Shown here one piece after another: positions 34,141 to 47,900 of a DNA stretch of 64,000 nucleotides. The notes beneath the pieces are model-generated. The model saw nothing but the letters and a program-made list of their open reading frames with translations. It was not told where the DNA came from and ran no database searches. The DNA is from Prinia subflava (taxonomy: Eukaryota > Chordata > Aves > Passeriformes > Cisticolidae), in the NCBI RefSeq assembly GCF_021018805.1, contig NW_026960607.1, positions 3,722,501 to 3,786,500 on the forward strand, read 5' to 3'. A program made the position numbers and the translations under genes. Each line of letters starts with the position of its first letter. Position 1 is the first letter of the stretch.

Positions 34141-35510
34141 TGTCACGGGTTGGCGCTGGCCAAATGCCAGTGCACCCATGAGTGTTTGTTTTTCCTAATA
34201 AACCACTGTGAGATGTGGTCAAGAACAGAGCAAAGCAGGCCTAAAACTTGAAATAGGAAGACAACTTTATTAAACTACATAACAACAGAGAATAGAAAAG
34301 AAAACCCAAACACCCAGAAACAGAAATGAAAACCTCCCAGAACATTTCTTCTCCTCCCCCCAATTTCCATCCCTTACATGCTCAACAGTTAACACTTGCA
34401 CATTACCCTCATCCTACTTGCTTAAACCTTCCACAACCCTGGGTTCCCCATCAAAGTCATCATCCCTTAAAAAAACACAATCTTCCATTCATCCAGGGAG
34501 AGAGGAGTCTTTCTTGCACCACAGACCCCCCACAGGAAACACAGGTCCATCCTCCCGTGTTCCCATGTCACCCATGGCACCACCCAGAGAAATCTGCCAT
34601 GGTGACACCCTCTTTTCCATGTCCAGTGCTCTCACCACCGTCCATGGACCAAAACCGCATAAAGGGCTCTTTTAAGGATGTTTGGAAAAGTACCAAAAAC
34701 CAGCCATCTTCTCATACTGGGACAGCAGTCCCCCCCACATTTACCCCTGGGGCTGAGGGTTCCAAGAATAGGCCACAAAGTCTTTGGTTTTGAGCCAAAA
34801 AGCATCCACCCAAATACAGTCTTATTTATGTTCAGGAGAGTTCAGGGTCCGTCTATGGCTAGCATTACGCAAGAAAAGTCCAGCTCAAAAGCCACCCCTC
34901 TTCCTCTCTGCCATCAAGGGGGGTCCTTTTTATCGTCCTTTATTATCTCGGTCCCAGGCTGTCCCTCTCTCTTCTGAAACCACCAGCCATGAGAATCAAT
35001 GTCTGGGAACAGTTCACTTCTGCCTTAGAAAGAGTTAAAAGCTTCTGTCTCCCGGCAAGGCCACAGGCTCAGGCACTCGCAGGCTCCGGCAACTCCCACA
35101 CGCACCTTCTCCCGGGGGGGGGGATGACACGACACAGATGGGGACAGGGGGACGGAAGGCACCTCCGAAGTTCTCCACCCCTCCATCCTGGATGGGGCTG
35201 GCTCAGCTCCAGTCTCGTTCTCTCTCTTTCCCCTCCCTGGGGCCCGGGGCCTACCTCAGCCAGGCCCACCTGGCTCCCCTCCCCCACCCAGCCTGGTCAG
35301 TTGGGCAGGGAAAGGGGGAGGATGCTCCTCTGCTGAAAGCAGACCCAGAAAAGAGGAAGTCTGTCTGGGAGTCCTTGCTTTTAACCCCTTGTGTCCTCAG
35401 AGGCGTGTCCAACCTCTCAGTGGCCACCGAAGGTGCCAACATTCAAACCTGACCACTGATTGGTTTGACCTCAGCTTCCTGAAAAACTCATTTCCCCTCA
35501 AACCAGGACA
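34141..35510 (-). mobile_element. Long (1.37 kb) LTR, minus strand
   Basis: On the minus strand it starts TGTCCTGGTTTGAGG at 35510 and ends CAACCCGTGACA at 34141. A CCAAT box (35463-35459), a TATA-like TTAAAA (about 35384-35379) and an AATAAA (34271-34266) appear in promoter-to-poly(A) order, which fixes orientation. AGCAA occurs at 34136-34140 and 35514-35518. That is a 5-bp duplication if three extra bases (GGC, 35511-35513) separate LTR and flank on the right. The interior is C-rich and open in several plus frames (up to 155 codons at 34326-34793); these are proline/serine/histidine-rich chance products. No retroviral gene is recognisable, so it is probably a solo LTR of an ERVL-like family. 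Confidence 0.75.
35379..35463 (-). promoter_or_regulatory. LTR promoter: CCAAT and TATA-like boxes
   Basis: AACCAATCAG lies around 35465-35456 and GGGGTTAAAAGC around 35388-35377 on the minus strand, about 75 bases apart. This spacing is typical of class II promoters and supports the minus orientation of the LTR. Confidence 0.5.
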
Positions 35511-38500
35511 GGCAGCAAAAGCCATTCGACCTCCATTTATAATTTGGATTCTTTCAACCCTGAATTTGTGAAGTGCAGTGCTATCTTCATTTCATCAAGA
35601 CTCATATTTTACCATTATAGAGTTCCAAGTTCTACAGACACAGTTTCATTTCCAGATTAATTAAGAAAAAGAAATTACTAGGTCATAATTCCTTTCTTTC
35701 CACAAGACTTGTGGAAGAGGTTTGAAAACCTTCATCATAGTCAGCTTTCATAAGCTAAGCTGTTCCCTAAAATCCTTTGATATCAGAGCAATTGCACCAG
35801 CAGAATGAATGAATCAAATGGAAAACCATACCCTGTTCAGAATTCATGATGTCCTCAGGACCAAATGGAATATTCAGACACGTCTGTAAGGGGGGGAGAT
35901 GGTATCCTTGATGAAAGGACAGAACTTTACTGTACTTGCCATTATCACAAGTGTAATCATTAACCATGCAAACAATTTTTTCTGAATGTGCATGTAAAGA
36001 CAGACAGTATCATGCAATTACACATTTTCATCCAATAAAGAACAGTCTTGTCTTCCACTGAGAAGAGCTTTTCCATGCTCATATTTTCAGCTTTATTAGT
36101 AGGGTAATGTTTCAAAATTATTTACTTCCTTCCTTTCTACAATGAAGTTTAGAAGAAAGTAATGTTAATATCAGAATCTGAAACCAGCATAATTTTCAGG
36201 AGTTAACTTTCAGTTGCTTAAACATCTGCAAAATGAAAAGCAAAATTTTCTTAATTTTGAGATCTGAATTTTAAAATAGAGGGAAAAATTACTTGTTTTT
36301 TATCTTTGAAATAGATTTTTGATTTCTGCTGGAATGTTCAATATATAATTGCTGTTTTATAGAGCAATTTTCATTCTGTGAGGATGGGAAGGGGAATCCA
36401 AAATACAAAGGAGAAAGGAGTTAGGAAAAAAGTCTAACCCTAAAGGAGAAAAACTTCTGTTTTTCAAAGGATATCCCTTATGCTGACAGTCTGCAGTAGT
36501 TTGATCTTGCTAGTGTCAAGTCAAGTGAACCAAGCTGGCCAAAGAAAATGCAGCTGATATCATATTTCAGCAGGTCATCGAGCTTTTGGGGGTGAAAAGG
36601 AGAGAGGCCATGAAACTAATCCAGATGAGATATCTAATCTTTTGTTCATGTTCCACTGTGATAATGTCATTTCAGAGTAACAGTAATAATGAAAAGCAAG
36701 GAAGTTGAAAAAAAGTGGAAGGACAGAAAAAAGGGGTGGCAGAATTATTTGATTGTCATTTTGTTTTGGCACATAATACAAAGTTCAAAGGCTATGAATC
36801 CTAATAAAAAGTTTCTAAAACAATGAACCTTTGATATCAGTAGTGCATGCATTGAAGGACATACTAAGTATTGTTAAAAGGGTGTTCAAATAAGAATGTC
36901 CCATGCTATAAGTAAAGTAACAAAAAAATAGCAAGAATGTCAAAGGGAAATGGTTATTTTGCTCTTATCTGAATACAAGGTGTAAATATTTTTCTCCCTG
37001 TCACCCTGATTTAACTTTCAGTTAAATCTAAGATTTAGAATAAATTAAATAAAGATTTAGTTAAATCCAAGACTAAGATTTTAACTTTTAGGTTTTCCAA
37101 CTCAATAGAATTTTAAAGGAAAGATTCAGAAAATGCATCCATGACCAGTATATTACTACAGATGAAAAAATGCCATAACGTGTCAGTTTTTGAAAAATTC
37201 AACAACAGATTTATTTCTGAGAATAATAATTTCTGTGCACAGCACCCTTACTCTCACGTCATGCTATGGAATTGCCCATTTCGTACATCATGTCAAATAT
37301 TTTCTACAGGTTTTAATTTGCTCTGTTTTCATAAAAATTACTTTAAAAGAATCTTGTGAACTTCTCATTTATAAAGGATACAAGAACAACAGTCATTCTG
37401 AACCTCTGTAAACCAAGTCAGCTCTTTTGAGCAAATGCGACATTTTCATTTCTCTTTTAAAATGAGAAGAAAAGAATACTCATATCTAGATAAACGTATC
37501 TAAAGGATAATACATTCATTTATTAACAGCCTCTTGTGAAATGTAAGTTGGTTTTGAAAATCCAGGCTTTCTGAAATTCTCAATTTAATTTTTAGAAGCA
37601 GCTTAGCATTCTGTACAAAACATCTGACAGAATGAAGAAAAACTGGGTGTTCACTGTTCAGTCAATGAGGTCCAGTAAGTCCCCAGAGCTCCTATTTGCT
37701 TGCTCTGCTTGCAGGACTGTGATGAATCATTTAAAATACACATAGGAACTAGTGAATAGCAGTAGTTCTATTAAATTAACAGTTCTGAAGATCATTTTCT
37801 AAAATTGCATACATCAGCAATGTTAGGTTAAGATTACCTCTCTAATGATTTCCCTTGCAGATTTGAGGCTTCTACCATAAACAAATAACTGTACTATAGA
37901 ATACTTAAAAAAAAAAAAAAGTCATATTTTAGTTCTATAGTGTATTTGTCCCTAGAACATTTGCATGGCCTATTATTACAAATCAACATCTGCAGCTGTA
38001 ATACATTGAGTCCCTCAGTAGCATTTAGGAGTCTATACAGCAGTTTTTTGCACAGTTTAAATGTGATTTACTTTTTATGTTGTTTTACTTCAACCTTTCC
38101 CAGGCACAAAGAAATTTTACTTCCATAATTTTACTTTTATTTTGTGTTTTTGCATGTGTGGCAGATTCAGACCTAGAAGCATGATTCGGTGTATAATATA
38201 TATCTTGTTGCTGTTTCCCAGCTGATAAAGAACATTTGCATTCCAAGAGTTCCCTTGTTACTATTCAGACATGGGTGAATACTGCAAAGTAAGTACTCAG
38301 AGATATGTATTACAGTAAAACCATGAATTCACCTCAGTGATATTTATGACCTTTTTTATTTATTTTCAGAAAACATGTGAGTATTTTTTTTAGCCAAAAT
38401 TCTTGAGGAAAACAAGAAGTCGCACGAGTACTTGTACAAAGGCTCACGCCTAGGAATGTTCATTAGGGCTTTCTCAAACCTCTGATTTTCCTTCTTCAGT

Positions 38501-40747
38501 CATCTGGTCACTGACCACAAATATTAAGCAGGAAAGAGTTAGGTGAAACAGAAAGAAATCTTAAATCTTGGCTGAAATGAACAGCTCAAATACATCCTTT
38601 GTTCAGTAGTTTGTGGCCTATAATCCATAACTGGTCTGGATATTACTTTCTGTCTCCAGGGAGAGTCATCTGGTCACCCAGTACACTCTTACTTCATCTG
38701 CTACACTGCACTCAGACAAAGCAGGATAACAGAGTTCCCTGTCCTATTATTTTGCATTACACAATTCTTGTGCAAACACGTCTCTGGAAGGGGACAGGAT
38801 GACCCTTAAGTGGTGCTACATAGTGAAATGGAAAACTTGCCACTAAAGCAAGTAATATGTTTTCTCCTCTGTTGAAAGCTCCCAAATGTGTCTGTCTTTA
38901 CAGATAATTCATAAAGGAAAAGCAGCTGCTGCTATTGACAGTTTGCACAAAATTTGCCCAGTGCATTTCTTAATGAAAACCTTTTAATCTTAGCAGAGAT
39001 TTAAAAAATGACAAGATGACTGGAACTGGTTCAAGGGACTTGAATTAACTAGACAATTGAAACCATCCTTTTTACACTTTAAACACACAATTCACACTTT
39101 TCAAAAGATAAAGTTGACATCAGTTTTCCAGTTCAATAACTAGGACATTCCAAACATTCAGTGTATTTTCCCCAATATACCTGCATATGTCATGATAGAA
39201 TTACTAACAATTTCAGTGAAATTAGATATTTGGGGAGAAGACTGCAGTATGTAATTAAGCTACAAAAGGAGAATAAGAGAGTGTGTGTTTGCATAAAGAG
39301 AATGCCTCAGCTCAAATTCATGAAGAGACAAACAACCAAGACTGAAATTGCTTCCTCATCAAGTAAGAGTAGCACAACACACATAGCTCTGAAATATGTA
39401 TTGACCTGAAGTGCTGCCAATGCTTAAAGTCTTAGTTGCCATATGAAATTGCTAAATATTACCATTGTTACGTATATGTATATATAAGGGTATGAGAGCA
39501 AAATGCAATATGAAGTGTCTTTGGATCAGTATCATTTAGAGTAATGAGGTTCAATTTATAAAATGCACTTGTGAATAATTTGTGCAGTTCAAGGTATGTT
39601 TTTGCATAAAGATTGACCTATTCATATGTAAATATCCTTCTAAACATAGTCACCACATGGAGACATCTATATTATTTACTTTGTTCACTGATTTATTTTA
39701 TTACACTATGGTCACAATTTAGAGTACAAATTATTGACAGATGTTAAACTTTGAAACATTCAATGTCGATCTTACTTGAAACAGAGAATGGAATTATGAA
39801 ATGTGAGCTGCTGCTCTTGACTTTTATATTCCTGTAAACTTAACAGTTAAAAATAATAAAAAAGCAAAATAAGTTCATAGCATATATTTCATATTCAGGC
39901 CATGTTTAGTATTTGTTCAGCCCAACCTGACAGACACAGCCAAGTTTAAATTAATATCATAACATAGAAATTAGGCCAATTAATGCTTAACACTGTTGGC
40001 ATGGTCTGATGCTGGTATAGTTTTGTTCTTCATTGATTTCTAGTATGCTGAATTTGATTGATGGGGTCTTTATTGTTTTTAATAATGAAACTTAGCTGTT
40101 CTCCAGAAAAGCATCCCACACTTAGACTTGAAACCGTATTACCAAGTTTTAAAGTAAAATTTGTTTTGCTCTCTAAAAACTCCAAACTCATAGTAAAAGC
40201 CTTAAAATCTGGTATTTATATTTATGGACATGTAGCAGATCAAGCTATGTTTTTTGTAAATAAAAGTCACAAGTAGCAACAGGTACCTAATTGGCTGTGT
40301 TTGGATAACATTTAAGCATAGCCAGTGACTGGTAGCATCCTGAGTATCCATCCAGTTAAAATACTAGATCACAGCAGAAAACGGAAACTCACTATTACTA
40401 AAATGTAAACAAACATAAATATTTCTGCAGCCTTTGGGGCATAAATCCTCAGTAATTCCAACCCAAATATCTTCCATTTCCTTGTGCTCACAGTTTCTCA
40501 GACTGCAGTTATTTCAGTGGCAGTTATGGTACACCACTGCTCCCTATGCTGTGTGGTCCTCCCAAATAGTGCATGAAAAACAGAAGGAAAAAGAAACATT
40601 ACTATGACAATCCAGTATTGGCACAGATTTCTTCAAAACAGGGTTTCTAGACTCATTCTGTGGTCCAGACATTCCACTATTACTAGGAAATATAAATCTG
40701 CTCCCTCTGAGAGGAAAATGTATTACAAATTAGTTTTCCTTCCACAG

Positions 40748-40780
40748 ACAAAAGACGACTTTGGACACTCCTTGCTCCAA
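40748..40780 (+). CDS. Candidate 33-bp microexon (weak)
   Basis: The stretch is preceded by TTTTCCTTCCACAG and followed by GTAAGT, a strong acceptor and a near-consensus donor. Exon length is a multiple of three (11 codons, TKDDFGHSLLQ in the open frame). Such in-frame microexons occur in vertebrate neuronal genes. I see no neighbouring exon, so phase and gene are unknown. The peptide is too short to assign. The same frame remains open on both sides (40604-40843), which weakens the coding argument. Confidence 0.18.
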
Positions 40781-40844
40781 GTAAGTCAAAATCTTTCAGT
40801 AACCAGATCTTCAAAGCCAGACAAACTTCTATTTACTACATGAC

Positions 40845-40871
40845 AAAAAAAAAAAAAAAAAAAAAAAAAAA
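40845..40871. repeat. A27 homopolymer
   Basis: Twenty-seven consecutive A residues. No AATAAA precedes it within the last 100 bases and no target duplication is evident, so a retrocopy tail is not supported. The exact length is prone to sequencing error. Confidence 0.9.
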
Positions 40872-41652
40872 GAAACCACTTCTTTAGTTTTCAGTTTTAA
40901 ATTAAAGACACCACGTTTAACAGACATACGCACACACACATAAGATTAACCTCTCTCCCACCTCTGTTCTTATATATTAATTTTCTCTTTCCCTGGAAAT
41001 GTTTTCCAACCTTCTTAGGATTCTTTACAGTATAATAGGTTCCTAAGTATATGAACAACACTAACGGAAGAGTAGAAAAAATGACTTTGTATTCTTAGCT
41101 TAGAAATCAAGAAAAAATCCATCCAATTACAGTTCTGATCAATCATGCTGATTTTAAGTGAGTGCATGTCCATGAAAGCCTGTGAGTTAACAAATCTATA
41201 TACCACAACACCCCGTGAGGCAAAATGAGTTACTTGTTTTGTGTGACACACTTATTTCTTGTCTCCTTTCCACTGAAATAAGCTTTTCTAAAATTTAGGA
41301 ATTTTTTCTAAATGTATGAGAGTCACATAGGCAGATTATGTGACTAATCCAATCTCAACTTCTTAGCAAGTGTCATACAAGTGAGAATTCATTTATTATT
41401 ACTTATCTGATACACACTTATTAGAAAATTCTTCCCTCCTTTTTTTCCCTGAGAAGATCCAAGATGTATAGGCATAAACTCTGAATACTATGTGCTTTAT
41501 ATATACCTCCATTACTATTTAGAATAGAAGGAGAGTAGCTAGATGAGACAAAATATTTGAGGTGTAAGCTGTAATTCATCTCCATATATTAGTAAAAAGC
41601 TGTAGAACATATCAATACAAAATTATATAATTTATATAATTACATAAACATT

Positions 41653-41667
41653 TTATATATATATATT
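41653..41667. repeat. Short TA microsatellite beside CR1
   Basis: A run of about seven TA units lies just outside the 3' end of the CR1 insertion at 41675. Confidence 0.8.
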
Positions 41668-41674
41668 AATCCTA

Positions 41675-41960
41675 GATTCATAAAATCACAGAATGGTTTG
41701 AGTTGGAAGAGACCTTAAAGATCATCTAGTTCCAACCCTCCCTGCCATGGGCAGGGGCATGGCCAAGTAGATGAGTTTCTCAGAGCTCCATCCAGCCTTG
41801 GATTAAACACTGCCAGGGATGGGCCATCCACTGCTTCTCTGGGCAGCCTGTCCTGGTGCCTCAACACCCTCACAGAGAAGAATTTCTTCCTAACATCTAA
41901 TTTAAATCTCCCCTCTTTCAGTCTAAAACTGTTGCCCCTCATCCTGTCCCTAACCTTCTT
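41675..41960 (-). mobile_element. CR1 LINE 3' end, about 290 bp
   Basis: The plus strand reads the reverse complement of the CR1 tail in good order: 'ttcataaaatcacagaatgg', 'gagttggaagagacc', 'gatcatctagttccaaccct', then 'ccagggatgggccatcc' and 'agaagaatttcttcctaac', ending near 'gttgcccctcatcctgtcc'. It is 5'-truncated there. The minus-strand 94-codon frame (41999-41715) is a decayed CR1 3' region, not a gene. It looks less diverged than the 8.4-kb and 54.6-kb copies. Confidence 0.92.
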
Positions 41961-44900
41961 TTGCAACTGATTTTTTCCTGGAGTTTCATTGAGCTGCATT
42001 TGCTCACCTTGCTATGCAAAGAAAACCTGGCTGGCTTGATACATGATAACATAGTAGCCATACTCTGTTACCACAGAACAAATAGTGCAGGCTAATGGAA
42101 ATTTCCCAACACCTGTTTCTGTGAATGCTAAAGAATCTGGAAAGGTGGGAAATGAGTAACTTCAGTGAGGGGAAAAAAGGCCACTTCAAAGAAGTCTTTG
42201 AAGCCCTAAAGAAAGGATCACCAAATCTTGCATATAGTTTCACAAACCCAGGAATTGCACTGAGAGATAGGTAGGACCTGTGCAGAGGCACACATGTATA
42301 CACAAGGTAGGTCTAATCCATTCACTATAGAAGTAAAACCTTGGTACCTTTAGTTAAGGATCTTGAATGCTAGCTTAACATTCTTTAAACTGTGCAAGCC
42401 GCTCATGAGTTAGTGCACTATCTTAGCAGAAACTCTTGGAGGAACTATGCTCTCTGTAGTCAGAATTGTCCATGTTATATTTTGATACACATCATATACA
42501 AAACAAACAGTTATTTTATAGATTTCTAAAGCTTTTATGGCTCTGATGTCCAGAGGCGCACTATAGTACAAGTAGAAGGAGAGATCCAGGCTTGTTCTAG
42601 AAATGTGTCCTATACAATTCCTGAACAGAAGAGCTTTCTCTTGCCTGATCTTCCAACAAAATTATGGGGCACATTTCAATTCATATTGCATTAGTATACC
42701 CTGACAGAACTCTGAAATCTATAATCACAGGAGGTGATACTAAAGACTCAGTTCATGATAACTACTTTAAACTGTGATGCAGGCCAATTATGGCAAAGAG
42801 GTGTCAGAGAGTGTTTGACTAACATTCCAAGACACTGTACATGTTCCTGCCCATTTTTATTATTTAATAGGCAAATTATATTATAAACAATAGAAGAAGG
42901 TAAAATTTATTCGACCGTTTTCATTGCCCATATTTCTTCCCAAGTAGAAAACTAATAGCACAAAAGCAAGAATCAAACATACTAATTTTTTTTTTCTCTT
43001 CTAGCACAGTAAAATATCATTTATAAAATTTCTCAGAATTTTAAGTGTGCCATTAGTTTCTTCAGACATGTTAGTACACTAAGAATTTTTTTTTAAATAA
43101 GTGGAATCATTAATATCCTTCTAGTCTCATGAATATCATAAAATTTTTTAGATAACTAACAAAGTATACAGTACAATAAAGTAATTTACTTTTGTTTAAC
43201 CTCATCACAACTTCCTCTGTCTTGCAGAGTAACTCCAATTATCTACTGAGTGTTTTCAAACATGTTTCAGAGAAAAAAAGAAAAGCCTTCTAGAGCTGTT
43301 AAAATACAGTTCTTTCTATTCTGTTTTCAAGTATTTATTTGGTCTTGGAAATGGTAGGACCATGATGAAACTTTAGTATTCTGCTAAAGGAATGGGACAC
43401 AGTTGTATTTTAACCTTTTTTAGCCACTGAACTTTTAAATTTCAGAGGAGTGAGTGACTTCTCTGGGAACTATTACAGGAGCAAATGAGCTCTTGCAAGC
43501 ACTGGGAGCTGAGGAGGGACTTTGCAAGAATAACCCTGTCTCTGGCTGCTGTAAGGATGACACACAATGAACATAACAGGCAAACAGTAACTTCTCCTTC
43601 CCAGCTGAAAGTCCTGACATGTCAAAAGAGAAGGTACCCAGAGCAGGGCACAGAGGCACAGACTCACTTTGTACCCAGGGGAGACTTAGGCAGTTGAATC
43701 CTAAATGGTATACCACAATTTCCACAAAATCCCAGAAACAAGCCTGCCCAACATCATGTGATGCCTCTTTCTTTTATAACCAGTAAACAAAATCAGCTCT
43801 AAATTGGCTGAAACTGTAAATTCTTTAATTGAGGGGTGGCATTGGTCAAGTCCAGGCAGCTGACCCTCCCAGAGCTGCAAACAGATGGCTAATAACAGCC
43901 TAGGACACCAAACCAGCTCTGACAATTTGTCACATTTCCAAGCTGTGGTGACAAGTAGCCCCCTGACACCTGCTGCAGCTCTAATTTGAAATCTTGAATG
44001 TTACTGATAATCATAAGTAAGGTAATTTTCCCTCCATAGTGTTAGAGCAGAAGATTTTCAGGTTGCTATTTAAAGCAAACTTTTTGTCTAAATTAAGCAT
44101 ATGTATATGTGTGCTGGATGAGAAAGGGAACCCTCCCCCCCCCCCAATGAACGAAGTTATATAAAAATTTGGAAAATAACTTTGTATCCCAGACACCCTA
44201 CAATGGGTTCCAAGAGAGACATGTTGGAATTACAATTTTAAATGTTTTGGCATTTTTCCAGGCAATAATTTATCTTCCCAGGGTGAATCATTATAATTAC
44301 TTGGCTTTGGTTACAGTGTAGGGTCATTAAAAACATTCTGGTTTCTCCACCAGATTGCAGGAGCTTGCATTTATCCAGCTGCAACTACACACTACAGGTA
44401 AAAAATTTGGTTCAATATTGGCTAAAAATTGATGATGTAATCAATTTTTACAATCAGTTCTTTGTGACTGATTAGAAAAAAAAGAAGTGTAGGCAACTTT
44501 TATGTTTGTTCAAACCCTATTAAAATAACACTTTTATCTTCCCAAACCATAAGTGAAGCATTTGCAGCGCTGGGGTTGACCCTGATCTTCTGCATATTCT
44601 CTGCTTAAAGGACATGAAGAGGAAATGGTCAGCTTAAGGACACAATGAAAGGAAACACAGCAGCAAAGGTTTCACTGATAGCATGTGATTTAAAGTCAGT
44701 GAGCAGATCCAGTCAGTCATCCAGCTGTTTGGGCCAAAGTCTATACAGCACTCTGCTGACTCCTACAAGACTGTGTCACAAACACGTGGAAGACTGACAC
44801 TTGACATGGGCAAGGCAGGGAAAGCAGAGCACTTCCACATCATCAGATGCTGTGGCTCAATTATTTCATGACAGAACCAAAGAAAATTATGCTGGTTTAG

Positions 44901-47900
44901 AAATATTTGTTTTTGTAAGAGTTAACTGGGCCAAATAGGACACTGATGTGAGGGTGTATCCATATGTCAGTGCATGAGTATCACTAGGTGTAATGGAGTT
45001 CAGGTCAGAGCCAGAACTGCAAAGTATTCCACACCCACAATTAAGGGCTAATAGTATTATTTTTTATTTTTCTTTGAGGGAGAGAACTTTCCAGAAGACA
45101 TCAGCACTTTGGATACTGAATGATTACAGTGTGTTTAGAAGAATTTATAAACTATGAACTTAATGCAGTTTGTAATTTCTAAGTAGTTCTTTTCTTTCCT
45201 CACACACTCAGCAATAAACTTACACCAGCCAGTAATTAGAAAGAAGTCCCTATTGAGTGTAACAAGGAAGGGAAAGATTTTATAAGCCTTGAGTGATGTG
45301 CTTTCTTACCAACTTTAGAAACATAGTTTAATCTAATTTCTGATTTTGAATTGTGGTAGTTACAAGTCTTGTGCTTGGACAAGAATTAAGTCCTCTGTAT
45401 TTTTCAAGGCATGCTAAACAAGAAAGAAAACACACTGTATTTTTGAAAAAATTGTTAAAACCCTAACAATTTCTCAAATCTTGCTTAACTGTGATTTCAG
45501 AAGACAACCACTTCCAGGTTGTGCAAGAGCATTAAAAATTCTTAGGATATTGACAATTTATCAAATCATCATGCAGGTTTCTATGTCAGCACTATTGGCT
45601 ATTTTTTTTCAGTCCAAAATGAACTAGCTGGCCAAAACCAAAGTGATTAATAGCCTAAACACTTGAAGGGATTCTGGAAGACTCAGGCTTCAGAGTCCAT
45701 CTTCTACCTGGCTCAATGTTTTCTGTTCTGTAAGAGCTGTACCAACCTATCCATTTTATGTATTTTTCTATTAAATACCAATATTGAGACAGATAGAAAA
45801 AACACTATACACTAGAGGAAAGAAACCTTGAGTATAAAATCACCCACAATCTAAGAAAAGTTTTCTACTCAAGAAATAATTATGCCAGAATGAATCAATA
45901 CTTATAAGAAATTCTAAAAGGTCATGTGTATGTCCCACAGCAAAATTGTTGTATGTTTTAAACCTCAAATAGTTTTGCAAATAGAATTCTTGTTTTCTGG
46001 CCAATCCTTCTCTTAAAACAAGTAGACTTGTAAAAAGAATTGAAAGTATATAGAGTTTTACTTTCTGCTATTCATTTACAGGTCCCATCATGACCTGGGG
46101 GTCTTAATGAAAAGTGGCATTAATGCTAAATATATGTAATATGGGGGGGTTTCCAAGTACAAAAGATGACAAATTAATGTGCTATTTACTCACAAAATTT
46201 GCTACCTACCTATCTGCATAAGAAACAAATTGGAGATGACAGCCTCTGATACACAGAATTTTTACTTTATACCCTCAATATATCTAAACTTTGTGGGCAT
46301 GGTCAAGAGAGATGAGGTGAAGCAGCAATAAATTAGATGCATAAAATTAAAATTTATATTATTAATATATGTTATTTCATCACTGAATAAGTCATTCAAT
46401 AAACCCAAACCCAGTCAAGAGCTTTTTTTTTTCCTATTTAAATTTTTTTAAAAATGAGGGTGAATTTTAAAGCTCAGGGAAAGCCACTTACTGTAGGTAA
46501 CTCTATTTGCATTTACATTTGAGATCATCTTCCTCCATTATGAGCCAAGCACTAACTAAGAGTTTACACATAATTCAGACTAAGATTTACTAACATGAAC
46601 ACGTATATTTCTCTTATAAGGTTTCAGACAGTACTTTGTCTCCTTTTAATAACCTGCTAGGTTTCAGAATACCATCTGCATTATTGCAAACATTCTGTCT
46701 TGACAACAGCAGGAGTACCCAGAGTTATCAGCATGTAAAGCAGTTGAATCAATATTGTGAAGAGTACTCCTACCTGCATGAAAATGATCTTAAATCACTC
46801 TTCTTTAATCACTCTATCAAATGAATGAGGTGAATATTTTATGTGGCCCAACTGTAGTCCTATAAATGATTTTTCCAAAGTCCAGTTTTAGCTAGTATTG
46901 CTATTTTGGAAATAGGAGATCTTGAAGCTATTAGGAATGACAATATGCATTATCAATGATTTGAATTTTTTTGAATTCCCATCTAAAAACTATAAGAGAT
47001 ACTGATGGACCTAACATGTGTGTATAGCTGTGCTGGTGATGGTGAGGTTGGCAAACATACAACTTTCCCCAGAGGAAGACCAAAGGAAGTCTGAGGAAGA
47101 CTGACACAGGACATTCAGAAAGAGGAATATTGGATAGATTCCATTTTATGAGTGTTGTTCTACACAACGTGTTCTACGTGCAAGACCAGGAGAACAGGTT
47201 TGGCAGCATAATTAAGGATCTTTTGCTCCAGGAGATGGAAGATTAGGTGGATAACATAAGACAGCTGCATCCTTTACTGTAGGAGACGTTCACAATTCAT
47301 TTAGGATTTTTCTCAAGTGCCAGATTCTCACCTCTGCTCTTGACTCCATCTGTCATAATTTCCTCCCCTGAGCTTTCCACTCCTTTCACTGTGTATCATC
47401 TGCCAGTTTGCATCGTCATTTCTCCTAGCTCAGCTTCCACAGTGCACCAAGCTCCCTGCTATCAGCAGGCTTACAGATAAACAGCTTATAGCTGTAATCA
47501 GAGGCTTATAGCTTCTACAGTAGAGTGCAAATAGAGTAAAGACTAGCATTCTCCACTTTTGGGGTTTGTTTGTCCTTCTAGATTGCAAATGCTTGAAGGA
47601 GCTTATTTGTTAGACACAGCTTTCACGGAAATAGCTTTGAAAGCCATGCTGGGATTACCACACGAGTAAGGGCCTTTGCCTCATGAGGAGCAATGTGAAG
47701 GTCATGGTTATTGCCTTTGCCAATGAAAGCATGATTAAGACATTCACAACTAGATCTAGGCAAGTAACCTTGACAAATTGTTCGTTTACCAAGAAGGTGT
47801 ATTTTTGTTCACCCCAAATGACTAATTAGTTTGGATCTAATATATTGAAAAGTTGCAGCCAGAAAAGCTTTAGTTTTACAGAAACTAGATTTATGGAACA

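Larger units (their letters stand above)
35519..41674. other. Unique AT-rich DNA with simple repeats
   Basis: No gene is supportable. Contains an A14 run (37907-37920), an A27 run (40845-40871) and the microexon candidate at 40748-40780. Most open frames are under 90 codons and stop-bounded at random. Confidence 0.6.

Noticed and set aside
34326..34793. 155-codon plus-strand open frame rich in Pro/His/Ser
   Set aside because: It is antisense within the 1.37-kb LTR, in C-rich sequence with few stops. No retroviral or host domain is visible.
40604..40871. Processed retrocopy suggested by the A27 run
   Set aside because: No AATAAA before the tail, no flanking target duplication found, and birds lack the L1 machinery that makes A-tailed retrocopies common.
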